Origin: Methylobacterium trifolii
Lineage (GTDB): Bacteria; Pseudomonadota; Alphaproteobacteria; Rhizobiales; Beijerinckiaceae
Assembly: GCF_022179685.1 (NCBI RefSeq)
Contig: NZ_BPRB01000035.1
Span: 16,602 to 80,601 of the forward strand
DNA length: 64,000 bases
Reading direction: 5' to 3'
In this document: piece by piece, positions 8,574 to 16,392 of the stretch
Numbering within the stretch: the stretch's first letter is position 1
How the letters are laid out: each line of letters begins with the position of its first letter
Position numbers and translations under genes: made by a program
The notes under the pieces: model-generated
The model's database searches: none
Told to the model about the DNA's origin: nothing
What the model saw: the letters and a program-made list of their open reading frames with translations, nothing else

Positions 8574-9209
8574 ATGGAGCGCCTGCTCGTCCTCGCTCGC
8601 CACGGCCAGAGCGACTGGAACCTCAAGAACCTGTTCACGGGCTGGCGCGACCCGGACCTGACCGACCTCGGCATCGAGGAGGCCCGGAAGGCCGGGCGCT
8701 GGCTCAAGGGCGAAGGCTACGGCTTCGACGTGGCCTTCACCTCCAAGCTCAAGCGGGCCCAGCGCACCAGCAGCCTGCTGCTGCAGGAGATGGACCTCAC
8801 CGAGATCGAGACGATCCGCTCCGAGGCCCTGAACGAGCGCGATTACGGCGACCTCTCCGGCCTCAACAAGGAGGACGCCCGCCAACGCTGGGGCGCCGAG
8901 CAGGTGCACCAGTGGCGCCGTTCCTACGACGTGCCGCCGCCGGGCGGCGAGAGCCTGAAGGACACCGCCGCCCGCGTGCTGCCCTACTACATCGAGACCA
9001 TCCTGCCCCGCGTGATGGCGGGCGACCGGGTGCTGGTGGCCGCCCACGGCAACTCCCTGCGCGCCCTGGTGATGGTGCTCGACCACCTCAACCCCGCGAC
9101 AATCGCCGGGCTGGAGATCGCCACCGGCGTGCCGCTGGTCTATCGGCTGAACGCCGACACCACCGTGGCGATGAAGACGGTGCTGGAGCGGCACATCGAC
9201 GAGACCTGA
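8574..9209 (+). CDS. gpmA: 2,3-bisphosphoglycerate-dependent phosphoglycerate mutase
   Basis: 211 residues of the histidine phosphatase superfamily. Catalytic RHG is seen at the start ([10 protein letters not shown]), the acid Glu in [10 protein letters not shown], and the second catalytic His in [11 protein letters not shown]. It interconverts 3- and 2-phosphoglycerate in glycolysis/gluconeogenesis. It is shorter than the E. coli enzyme (250 residues), as is common in alphaproteobacteria. An AAGGA element sits 9 bases before the ATG. Confidence 0.95.
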   Translation: MERLLVLARHGQSDWNLKNLFTGWRDPDLTDLGIEEARKAGRWLKGEGYGFDVAFTSKLKRAQRTSSLLLQEMDLTEIETIRSEALNERDYGDLSGLNKEDARQRWGAEQVHQWRRSYDVPPPGGESLKDTAARVLPYYIETILPRVMAGDRVLVAAHGNSLRALVMVLDHLNPATIAGLEIATGVPLVYRLNADTTVAMKTVLERHIDET

Positions 9210-9222
9210 CCGGGCTCCCGCC

Positions 9223-9891
9223 ATGCCGGTCGAACTCGCGCCCGGGCTGATCCACCATCCCGGCCGGCTCGATGCCGCGGCCCGGCGCCGGCTCGCCGCG
9301 GACGTCGCGGCCGTGCTGGCGGCGGCCCCGCCCGTCACGCCGCGGATGCCGCGCACCGGCAAGCCGTTCTCGGTGCGGATGTCGAATTGCGGCCCCCTCG
9401 GCTGGGTCTCGGACCGGGACGGCTACCGCTACCAGCCCCACCATCCCGAGACGGGCGCGCCCTGGCCGGCCATGCCGGCGGCGGTCCTGGAGGCCTGGGA
9501 AGACCTGTCAGGCCACACCGCCCCGCCGGAGGCCTGCCTCATCAACCTCTACGCCCCGGGCACCCGCATGGGGCTGCACCAGGACCGGGACGAGGCGGAC
9601 CTGTCGGCCCCCGTGCTGTCGCTCTCGCTCGGCGCCCCGGCCCTGTTCCGCTACGGCGGCCTGCGGCGGTCCGACCCCACCCGCTCGATCCGCCTCATGG
9701 CAGGCGACGCCCTGGTGATGGGCGGCCCCTCGCGCCTGATCCACCACGGGGTGGACCGCATCCTGCCGGCGGGCGACCTCCTCGGCGCCGCCGAGGACCC
9801 GCTGCCGGGAATCCTGCCGGCTGGTGGGCGCTGCAACCTCACCCTGCGGCGCGTCACGCAACCCGGCGCGGTCTCCGGCGTTCAAGCTTGA
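9223..9891 (+). CDS. alkB: AlkB-type alpha-ketoglutarate-dependent DNA dealkylase
   Basis: 222 residues. Fe(II)/2-oxoglutarate dioxygenase that repairs 1-methyladenine and 3-methylcytosine. The iron triad is HQD in MGLHQDRDEAD and the His of SRLIHHGVDR; the 2-oxoglutarate arginine lies in RCNLTLRRV near the C terminus. YQPHHPETGAPWP and CLINLYAPGTRMG are typical of AlkB proper rather than ALKBH relatives. The start is 13 bases after gpmA, so the two are likely co-transcribed. Confidence 0.95.
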   Translation: MPVELAPGLIHHPGRLDAAARRRLAADVAAVLAAAPPVTPRMPRTGKPFSVRMSNCGPLGWVSDRDGYRYQPHHPETGAPWPAMPAAVLEAWEDLSGHTAPPEACLINLYAPGTRMGLHQDRDEADLSAPVLSLSLGAPALFRYGGLRRSDPTRSIRLMAGDALVMGGPSRLIHHGVDRILPAGDLLGAAEDPLPGILPAGGRCNLTLRRVTQPGAVSGVQA

Positions 9892-9944
9892 CGGTGCGAG
9901 CCTGTCCGGCGCGGCGGCCGCGACCGTGGAACGAGGAGGTCTCC

Positions 9945-10175
9945 ATGGCTCTGGTCCCATGCCCTGCCTGCAATCACCCGGTCTCGGAGCAGGCGCGCGC
10001 CTGCCCCTCCTGCGGCCATCCCGGCAGCGGCGAACGCGGGGGCGTGGCGCGCGTCCTCGGCAACGTCGCCGGCACCTACATCTCGGCGACCAGCTTCGCG
10101 AGCCTCGTGCTCGGCGTCGTGATGTTCACCGGCTTCTCAGCCATCATGATCACGCTGATCCTCAGCCACCGCTGA
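9945..10175 (+). CDS. Small zinc-ribbon membrane protein
   Basis: 76-residue protein starting MALVPCPACN. Two CxxC knuckles (CPAC at residues 6-9, CPSC near 22-25) form a rubredoxin/zinc-ribbon type N terminus; a single hydrophobic segment follows at about residues 48-70 (SFASLVLGVVMF...MITLIL). The start is set by an excellent Shine-Dalgarno, GAGGAGG at 9932-9938, 6 bases before the ATG. The same frame is open far upstream through alkB in another frame, which hides this gene from longest-ORF calling. Function unknown; a membrane-anchored zinc ribbon is all that can be said. Confidence 0.78.
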   Translation: MALVPCPACNHPVSEQARACPSCGHPGSGERGGVARVLGNVAGTYISATSFASLVLGVVMFTGFSAIMITLILSHR

Positions 10176-10213
10176 GGCGGGGTTCGCGCGCCTTCGACGG
10201 GACGAGCGATGCC

Positions 10214-10230
10214 CTTCGGCGACGCCGAAG
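10214..10230. promoter_or_regulatory. Perfect short inverted repeat downstream of the zinc-ribbon gene
   Basis: CTTCGGCG-A-CGCCGAAG, a perfect 8-bp palindrome with one central base, 39 bases after the stop at 10175. It could be the termination hairpin of the upstream gene (no T run) or an operator for the livK-type gene that begins 222 bases further on. The rest of 10231-10451 is AT-richer, lacks a good open frame and ends in a strong GGAGGAGA ribosome binding site. Confidence 0.35.
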
Positions 10231-10451
10231 AAGAATCGTCCGTCGGCAGGATTGCCGAGGGTCTTCTCGACGTGTCCTGACAGAGCAGCCGGCGTGTCAT
10301 TACCTTCGAGGAAACGTTCGACAACACTGCGCCGCCACGCTATGGCGACGGAAAATGCATAATCCATTCGGACGAGATCTGCCCGTTCAAGAGGCAGAGG
10401 TGATACCCGCGACAGACTAAGCTGGCGTCAGCACTACGGAGGAGACACGGA

Positions 10452-11678
10452 ATGAAACCCACGACGCGTGCGTTCGTCGGCACCCTGTTCGGTGCGACGG
10501 CGCTGGCAACGGCCCTGGCGATGCCGGCCTTTGCGGCGGACCCGATCAAGATCGGCGTGACCGGCCCCTATACCGGCGGCTCCTCGGCCATGGGCGTCTC
10601 GATGCGCGACGGTGCGCGCCTGGCCGCCGCCGAGATCAACAAGAACGGCGGCGTGCTCGGCCGCCAGATCCAGCTGGTCGAGCGCGACGACGAGGCCAAG
10701 AACGAGGTCGGCGCGCAGGTCGCCCAGGAACTCATCAACAAGGAAAAGGTCGTCGCGACCTTGGGCTTCATCAACACCGGCGTGGCCCTGGCCGCCCAGC
10801 GCTTCTACCAGGAAGCCGAGATCCCGGTGTTCAACAACGTCGCCACCGGCACCGTCATCACCAACCAGTTCAAGACCCCGGACTACGACAGCAACTACGT
10901 CTTCCGGAACTCGGCCTACGACGTGCTCCAGGCCGGCATGATGGTCGACGAGGCCCTGGCCAAGGGCCACAAGAAGATCGCGGTGCTCGCCGACTCGACC
11001 AATTACGGCCAGCTCGGCCGCGAGGACATCGAGAAGTACCTCGCCACCAAGAGCGTGAAGCCGGTGGCGGTGGAGAAGTTCAACATCAAGGACGTCGACA
11101 TGACGGCCCAGCTGCTGAAGGCGCAGCAGGCCGGTGCCGAGGTGATCCTGGCCTACGGCATCGGGCCGGAGCTGGCGCAGATCGCCAACGGCATGGCCAA
11201 GCTCGGCTGGAAGGTGCCGATGATCACGTCCTGGCCCGCCTCGATGCAGAGCTTCATCGACATCGCCGGCAGCAACGGCAACGGCGTGATCATGCCGCAG
11301 ACCTTCATCGAGGATAAGACGCTGCCCAAGCGCAAGACCTTCCTCGAAGACTACTACAAGACCTACGGCGTCACGAAGATCCCGACCCCGGTGGCGGGCG
11401 CGCAGGGCTACGATTCGGTGTTCCTGATCGCCGCCGCGATCAAGCAGGCCGGCTCGACCGACGGGCCGAAGATCCGCGAAGCCCTGGAGAACCTGAACAC
11501 CAAGGTCGAGGGCGTGGTCACCACCTACGACAAGCCGTTCACGGCCACCGACCACAACGCCATCACCCGCAACATGGTGGTGTTCGGCAAGGTCCAGGAC
11601 GGCAAGATCGTCTACGACAAGGCCGAGGACGCCAAGAACGCCGGCGTCGTCCGCCTCAAGGAGAAGACCTCGAACTGA
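10452..11678 (+). CDS. livK: Branched-chain amino acid-type ABC transporter, periplasmic binding protein
   Basis: 408 residues, type I periplasmic binding fold (Peripla_BP_6). A Sec signal peptide covers residues 1-28 (hydrophobic core then AMPAFA-AD). The mature part opens with IKIGVTGPYTGG, typical of LivJ/LivK. It is followed by matching permease and ATPase genes, so it gives the uptake system its substrate specificity. The ligand is not certain: this family also binds amides, urea and aromatic acids. Preceded by a GGAGGAGA Shine-Dalgarno at 10438-10447 and followed by two strong hairpins that probably raise its expression over the permease. Confidence 0.92.
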   Translation: MKPTTRAFVGTLFGATALATALAMPAFAADPIKIGVTGPYTGGSSAMGVSMRDGARLAAAEINKNGGVLGRQIQLVERDDEAKNEVGAQVAQELINKEKVVATLGFINTGVALAAQRFYQEAEIPVFNNVATGTVITNQFKTPDYDSNYVFRNSAYDVLQAGMMVDEALAKGHKKIAVLADSTNYGQLGREDIEKYLATKSVKPVAVEKFNIKDVDMTAQLLKAQQAGAEVILAYGIGPELAQIANGMAKLGWKVPMITSWPASMQSFIDIAGSNGNGVIMPQTFIEDKTLPKRKTFLEDYYKTYGVTKIPTPVAGAQGYDSVFLIAAAIKQAGSTDGPKIREALENLNTKVEGVVTTYDKPFTATDHNAITRNMVVFGKVQDGKIVYDKAEDAKNAGVVRLKEKTSN

Positions 11679-11704
11679 TCCTTCGGGATCGGTATCGATC
11701 ATGA

Positions 11705-11729
11705 CCGCCGCCGGGCCGCCCGGCGGCGG
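11705..11729. terminator. Hairpin after the binding-protein gene
   Basis: Perfect 11-bp GC-only stem (CCGCCGCCGGG / CCCGGCGGCGG) with a 3-base loop, 26 bases after the livK stop. No T run follows, so it is more likely an RNA-stabilising or partial-termination structure that lets the binding protein be made in excess over the downstream permease. Confidence 0.6.
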
Positions 11730-11735
11730 GACGGG

Positions 11736-11787
11736 CCGTCCGGGCAAGGCCATCCCCCGCGTGGGCGCGCGGGGGTGGTCCGGACGG
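11736..11787. terminator. Second, larger hairpin before livH
   Basis: CCGTCCGG (11736-11743) pairs with CCGGACGG (11780-11787), enclosing a second helix in which CCA-T-CCCCCGCG pairs with CGCGGGGGTGG with one bulged base. It follows the first hairpin by 6 bases and ends 41 bases before the livH ATG. The tandem arrangement suggests attenuation between livK and the rest of the operon. Confidence 0.55.
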
Positions 11788-11828
11788 GGCGAGGCGCGCG
11801 ACCCACCCGAGACGGGCATTCGAACCAG

Positions 11829-12701
11829 ATGACCATCTTCCTGCAGCTCGTCGCGTCCGGCGTCGCGGTCGGCATGATCTACGCCGCCATCGCCTTCGGC
11901 TACCAGCTCACCTTCGCGACCTCCAAGACCCTGAACTTCGGCCAGGGCGAGGCGCTGGCGCTGGGCGCCCTGTTCGGCCTGACGCTGGCGCCCTTCACCG
12001 GCTACTGGCTGATGATCCCGCTGGTGCTGGTCTTCGGCTTCGCACTCGGCGCCGTGGTCGAGCGGCTGGCCGTGCGCCCGGCGGTGAAGATCAAGTCCGA
12101 GTACGGGTGGATCATGGCGACCATCGCGCTTGGCATCATCTTCAAGAATCTTGCCGAGAACATCTGGGGCCGGGACGACCTCAAGTTCCCTTCGCCGCTT
12201 CCCGAGGAGGCGATCCAGGTCGCCGGCGTCCGCATCCTGCCGATGGAGCTGCTGATCATCGCCGGCGCCCTGCTGATGATGCTCGCGGTCGAGATCTTCA
12301 ACCGCAAGTCGATCTGGGGCAAGGCGGTGATCGCCACCTCGAACGACATCGACGCGGCCGGCCTGATGGGCATCAACACCAAGCGCGTCATCACCCTGTC
12401 CTACTCGATCAGCGCCATGACCGCGGCCTTCGCAGGCGTCCTCGTCGCCCCCGTGACGCTGACCGGCGCCACCATGGGCGCGGTGCTGGCCCTGAAGGCC
12501 TTCGCGGTGGCGATCATCGGCGGCTTGGAGTCGGGCCTCGGCGTCATCGTCGGCGGCCTGATCCTGGGCGTGGCCGAGACGATGACCGGCTTCTACATCT
12601 CCACCGGCTACAAGGACGTGCCGGGCCTGATCCTGCTCCTCGTCGTGCTCTCGGTCCGCCCGGTCGGCCTGTTCGGCAAGGCCGTGATCAAGAAGGTCTG
12701 A
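11829..12701 (+). CDS. livH: Branched-chain amino acid-type ABC transporter permease LivH
   Basis: 290-residue integral membrane protein with about eight hydrophobic segments. The start is the ATG at 11829 (MTIFLQLVASGVAVGMIYA), typical of LivH; an in-frame GTG 54 bases earlier would add 18 charged residues and lies in the hairpin region, so it is rejected. GQGEALALGALFGL and the EAA-like loop near AAGLMGINTKRV are LivH features. It pairs with the LivM domain of the next gene. Confidence 0.93.
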   Translation: MTIFLQLVASGVAVGMIYAAIAFGYQLTFATSKTLNFGQGEALALGALFGLTLAPFTGYWLMIPLVLVFGFALGAVVERLAVRPAVKIKSEYGWIMATIALGIIFKNLAENIWGRDDLKFPSPLPEEAIQVAGVRILPMELLIIAGALLMMLAVEIFNRKSIWGKAVIATSNDIDAAGLMGINTKRVITLSYSISAMTAAFAGVLVAPVTLTGATMGAVLALKAFAVAIIGGLESGLGVIVGGLILGVAETMTGFYISTGYKDVPGLILLLVVLSVRPVGLFGKAVIKKV

Positions 12702-12749
12702 GCAGTGAATACCTGCGCCCGGCTCACACTTTCCCAAACACCGGGCGTC

Positions 12750-12884
12750 TCCCTCCCCCCTCTGCGCAGGAGGGCGGCCCTCGCGTCAGCGAGGGTCGGG
12801 AGAGGGGAACGCGTTGTCCGGCTACGGCGCTTCCCTCTCCCGACCCGCTTCGCGGGCCACCCTCCCCCGCAGAGGGGGGAGGGA
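12750..12884. repeat. 135-bp palindromic intergenic repeat between livH and livM-livG
   Basis: Outer arms are perfect 17-mers: TCCCTCCCCCCTCTGCG at 12750-12766 and its complement at 12868-12884. Inside are further paired blocks: GGGTCGGGAGAGGG against CCCTCTCCCGACCC, and small hairpins CCCTCGCGTCAGCGAGGG and CCCGCTTCGCGGG. The whole is an imperfect cruciform with no open frame. This looks like a dispersed palindromic element placed inside an operon; it may also work as a transcript processing or attenuation site. Confidence 0.75.
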
Positions 12885-12945
12885 AGGACGTGTTGCGCTT
12901 CGAATCCGACATCCTTGATCCCGCCCGCTCCCACGAGGTCCTGAC

Positions 12946-15000
12946 ATGGCGCAATCCACGCTCGCGCCGACGGTCGCCCCGGCGGCCACCCCCGGCTTCT
13001 CCCGCCACGTCGGCGCCCTGGGCGCGATCCTGCTCGTGGTCTTCCTCGCGGCCTTCCCGCACGTGATCACGAGCAGCTACTACGTGCACCTGCTGATCGT
13101 GATCGCGATCTACGCGATCCTGATCCTCGGGCTGGACATCGTGGTCGGTTATACCGGCCAGGTCAGCCTCGGCCATGCCGGGCTGTTCGGCGTCGGGGCC
13201 TATGCGGCCGCGATCCTGTTCCTGAAGTTCAAGCTCGGCATCTGGGCCGGGCTGCTGGCCGGCATCGGCTTCACCTCCGTCTTCGGCCTGTTGCTGGCGG
13301 TGCCGGCGCTGCGGGTCACGGGCCCCTACCTCGCGATGGTGACGCTGGCCTTCGGCACCATCATCCAGATCTTCATCAACGAGCTGACGCCGATCACCAA
13401 CGGGCCGCTCGGCATCACCCTGCCGCCGGCCCGCGTCATCGACTTCGCGATGTTCGGCATCACCCCGCCCTGGGGGGCGGCGGGCCGCAAGCTCGAATTC
13501 TACTACCTCGTCTGCGCCGCCCTGCTGCTGACCATCCTGGTGGTGAACCGGGTGGTTCGCTCGCCCTTCGGGCGCGCCTTCGAGGCCCTGCGCGACAGCC
13601 CCATCGCCTGCGACTGCATGGGCGTCAGCGTCTACCGCTACAAGGTCTACGCCTTCGTGGTCTCGGCCGCCCTCGCGGGGCTGGCCGGCGCCCTGTTCGC
13701 CTGGTCGGAGCGCTACGTCGCCCCGAACTCCTACGGCTTCGAACTCACGGTGCTGTTCCTGCTCGCCGTCACCATGGGCGGGCGCAAGTCGCGCGCCGGC
13801 CCGCTGATCGGCTCGGCCATCATCGTGATGATGCCCAACATCCTGGCCGACATCGAGCTGGTGCGGATCATGGCCGGGATCATCGCCGCGGTCGCCCTGG
13901 TCGTCGGCGCCCTGGCGTTCATCCGCAAGCAGGACAACCGCTACGCGATCCTGGTGCCGGTGGTGCTGTGTATCCTGTTCTTCCCGGCAACGCTCGCCCT
14001 GCAATCGGTCACGGACTTCCGGCTCACCGTCTTCGGCCTGATGATCCTGTTCGTGGTCTACTACCTGCCCGACGGCATCGTCGGCTTCCTGCGCGACAAG
14101 ATCCCGGCCCTGCGTCCCGCCCACACCGCCGAGGGGCGGACCGTGCAGGCCGAGGGCGCGGCCCTGATCGCCCAGCGCGGCCGGGCGGCCGGCACCGAGC
14201 CCCTGCTGACGGTGGACCAGGCCCTGATGCAGTTCGGCGGCCTGAAGGCGCTGGCCGGCGTCGACCTCGCCGTGCGGCCGGGCACGATCCACGGGCTGAT
14301 CGGGCCCAACGGCTCGGGCAAGAGCACGATGATGAACGTGCTCACCGGCATCTACAAACCCACCGCCGGCTCCGTGACGCTGGCGACGGCCGGCGGGCAG
14401 GCTAGGCGCCTGGACGGCCGGACGCCCTCGGAGATCGCGCTGGCCGGCGTCGCCCGCACCTTCCAGAACGTTCAGCTCTTCCGCGAGATGACGGCGCTCG
14501 AGAACGTGCTGGTCGGCCTCCACCACGCCTTCCACGGCACCATCGTGGACGCGATCCTCGGCACGCCCCGGCGCCGGCGTGAGGAGCGCGAGGCCCGCAC
14601 CCGCGCCATGGCGATCCTGGACTTCATGGGGCTGGCGAGCCTGGCCCAGGTCGAGGCGCGCAACCTGCCCTACGGCAAGCAGCGCCTGCTGGAGATCGGT
14701 CGCGCCCTGGCGCTCGACCCCGTCCTGCTGCTGCTCGACGAGCCGGCCGCCGGCCTGACGGCCCCCGACATCGCGGACCTGACCGCGATCATCCGCAAGA
14801 TCCGCGATGCCGGCATCACCGTGATCCTCATCGAGCACCACATGGACGTGGTGATGGGCCTGTGCGACCGGGTCAGCGTGCTGGATTTCGGCCACAAGAT
14901 CGCGGAGGGCGGCGCCCGCGAGGTCCAGCAGGACCCGAAGGTGATCGAGGCCTATCTCGGCAGCCCCGCCGAGACCGAGGGGCAGCCCGTCCATGCTTGA
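12946..15000 (+). CDS. livM: Fused LivM permease - LivG ATPase
   Basis: 684 residues in one uninterrupted frame. Residues 1-390 are the LivM permease with about ten hydrophobic segments and the hallmark GYTGQVSLGHAGLFGVGAYA. Residues about 415-680 are the LivG ATPase: Walker A GPNGSGKST at 453-461, Q-loop in ARTFQNVQLF, ABC signature NLPYGKQRLLEIGRAL, Walker B LLLLDEPAAGL and switch His in IEHHMDVV. In E. coli these are two proteins. The linker (AEGRTVQAEGAALIAQRG) is hydrophilic. The 3' end overlaps livF by 8 bases. Confidence 0.95.
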   Translation: MAQSTLAPTVAPAATPGFSRHVGALGAILLVVFLAAFPHVITSSYYVHLLIVIAIYAILILGLDIVVGYTGQVSLGHAGLFGVGAYAAAILFLKFKLGIWAGLLAGIGFTSVFGLLLAVPALRVTGPYLAMVTLAFGTIIQIFINELTPITNGPLGITLPPARVIDFAMFGITPPWGAAGRKLEFYYLVCAALLLTILVVNRVVRSPFGRAFEALRDSPIACDCMGVSVYRYKVYAFVVSAALAGLAGALFAWSERYVAPNSYGFELTVLFLLAVTMGGRKSRAGPLIGSAIIVMMPNILADIELVRIMAGIIAAVALVVGALAFIRKQDNRYAILVPVVLCILFFPATLALQSVTDFRLTVFGLMILFVVYYLPDGIVGFLRDKIPALRPAHTAEGRTVQAEGAALIAQRGRAAGTEPLLTVDQALMQFGGLKALAGVDLAVRPGTIHGLIGPNGSGKSTMMNVLTGIYKPTAGSVTLATAGGQARRLDGRTPSEIALAGVARTFQNVQLFREMTALENVLVGLHHAFHGTIVDAILGTPRRRREEREARTRAMAILDFMGLASLAQVEARNLPYGKQRLLEIGRALALDPVLLLLDEPAAGLTAPDIADLTAIIRKIRDAGITVILIEHHMDVVMGLCDRVSVLDFGHKIAEGGAREVQQDPKVIEAYLGSPAETEGQPVHA

Positions 15001-15715
15001 GGTCACCAACCTGTCGGCCGGCTACGGCCAGATCGAGGTCCTGCACGGCCTCTCCTTCACCGTCCCCAAGGGCCAGGTCGTCACGCTCATCGGTTCCAAC
15101 GGGGCCGGCAAGACCACGACGATGCGGGCGCTCTCGGGCATGATCCAGCCGCGCTCGGGCTCGATCAAGCTCGCCGGCCGCGAGATCGGCGGCCTCGACA
15201 GCCACGACGTGGCCCGTGCGGGGCTGGCCCACTCGCCCGAGGGGCGGCGGGTGTTCCCGACGCTCAGCGTGGAGGACAACCTGACGCTGGGCGCCTTCCC
15301 GCGGCTCACCGGCTCGCGGCCGAAGGGGGACGTGGCCGCCGACCGGGAGCGGGCCTTCGTGCTGTTCCCGCGCCTCAAGGAGCGGCGCACGCAGCTCGCG
15401 GGCACCCTGTCGGGCGGCGAGCAGCAGATGCTGGCCATGGGCCGGGCGCTGATGCTGCGCCCGGAGATCCTGCTGCTGGACGAGCCCTCGATGGGACTGG
15501 CCCCGAAGCTGGTGGAGGAAGTCTTCCGCATCATCCGCCAGCTCAAGGAGGAGCAGGTGACGATGCTGCTGGTGGAGCAGTTCGCCATGGCCGCCCTCGG
15601 CGTCGCCGACCACGCCTACGTCCTGGAGAACGGCCGCATCCGCTTCCAGGGGCCGGCCGCACAGCTCAAGAACGACCCGGCCGTGCGCGCGGCCTATCTC
15701 GGCGGGGATCACTGA
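14993..15715 (+). CDS. livF: Branched-chain amino acid-type ABC transporter ATPase LivF
   Basis: 240 residues. Walker A GSNGAGKTT near residue 34, Q-loop-side segment HSPEGRRVFPTLSVEDNL typical of LivF, ABC signature TLSGGEQQMLAMGRAL, Walker B LLLDEPSMGLAP and switch His replaced by the usual LivF Gln (VEQFAMAAL). It is the second nucleotide-binding subunit, heterodimerising with the LivG domain. The ATG overlaps the end of livM-livG by 8 bases. Confidence 0.95.
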   Translation: MLEVTNLSAGYGQIEVLHGLSFTVPKGQVVTLIGSNGAGKTTTMRALSGMIQPRSGSIKLAGREIGGLDSHDVARAGLAHSPEGRRVFPTLSVEDNLTLGAFPRLTGSRPKGDVAADRERAFVLFPRLKERRTQLAGTLSGGEQQMLAMGRALMLRPEILLLDEPSMGLAPKLVEEVFRIIRQLKEEQVTMLLVEQFAMAALGVADHAYVLENGRIRFQGPAAQLKNDPAVRAAYLGGDH

Positions 15716-15773
15716 CCGTCTCGCCCCGCGGCTCGGGCGGAGGAGACCGGGTCGGCCCGCGGGCGCGGACCCT

Positions 15774-15980
15774 TCAGTAATGCGGCGGGGGAGGCTCGGG
15801 CCCGCGTTGGGTTCCGCGCTCGCCGGCCGCCTCCAACTGCTCGCTGAGTGCCTCCACCTGCCGGGTCAGCCGGTCGATCGCCTGCCATTGCTCGGTCGCG
15901 GTCCGGCTCAGGTCCTCGATCGTGGCGTCCTGCTCGGTCAGGCGCATCTCGAGACGGTCGATGCGGGCCGGGTCGTCCAT
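15774..15980 (-). CDS. slyX: SlyX family protein
   Basis: 68 residues, almost wholly coiled coil: [19 protein letters not shown] then [14 protein letters not shown], ending in the family's diagnostic PPPPHY tail. Function of SlyX is unknown. The ATG at 15980 has GAGGGA 7 bases upstream; an in-frame TTG two codons earlier is less likely. It is convergent with livF (58-base gap) and divergent from the chemoreceptor gene. Confidence 0.88.
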   Translation of the reverse strand: MDDPARIDRLEMRLTEQDATIEDLSRTATEQWQAIDRLTRQVEALSEQLEAAGERGTQRGPEPPPPHY

Positions 15981-16392
15981 GCACAAGTCCCTCGGAGGCC
16001 GGTCGGGCCGCCTCTCTGAGAGTTCGCGCCGCCCCGGTCAATCACTTCGAGAGCCCACGGTGAGGGCCGGCGGCACACCGGATACGAGAGCCGTTCGATC
16101 GCGTGGCGATGCGGCTTCCGGCTTCGCGCACGCGAGTGATCGTCGTACGGCACGAGAGGATCATGGGCCGACGGCGGTACGGATGAATATCTGTCACGGC
16201 ATACAACCATTTGTTGCAATTATTGATAATACAATCTGCGAGAACGGAGGAAAGTCTGGTGACTGCGGCATATTGCGCTGGTTTCACGGGATTTTGATGG
16301 AGAATTCCAGTAATCGCCGGCGAGATGTCAGTCCGTTAATCACCCGGCATCAAAAGTCTCATGGCAAGAGGCCCGCTCCGGAACCATACGCC
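15981..16392. other. AT-rich intergenic region between slyX and the chemoreceptor
   Basis: 412 bases. 16180-16340 is the lowest-GC stretch of this neighbourhood (for example TTGCAATTATTGATAATACA at 16213-16232) and probably holds the chemoreceptor promoter. The receptor frame stays open upstream, but codons there (TTA, AGT, AAT, CAA, TCT) are unlike the G/C-ending codons used after 16393, so I treat it as non-coding. A strong GGAGGA at 16246-16251 precedes a 12-codon frame (GTG at 16259, TGA at 16295-16297) whose stop overlaps an ATG in the receptor frame. Confidence 0.5.

Noticed and set aside
10137..10367. 76-codon minus-strand frame (MDYAFSVAIAW...) between the zinc-ribbon gene and livK.
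   Set aside because: The product looks fairly protein-like but overlaps the end of the zinc-ribbon gene, has no recognised motif or ribosome binding site, and covers the AT-rich livK promoter region.
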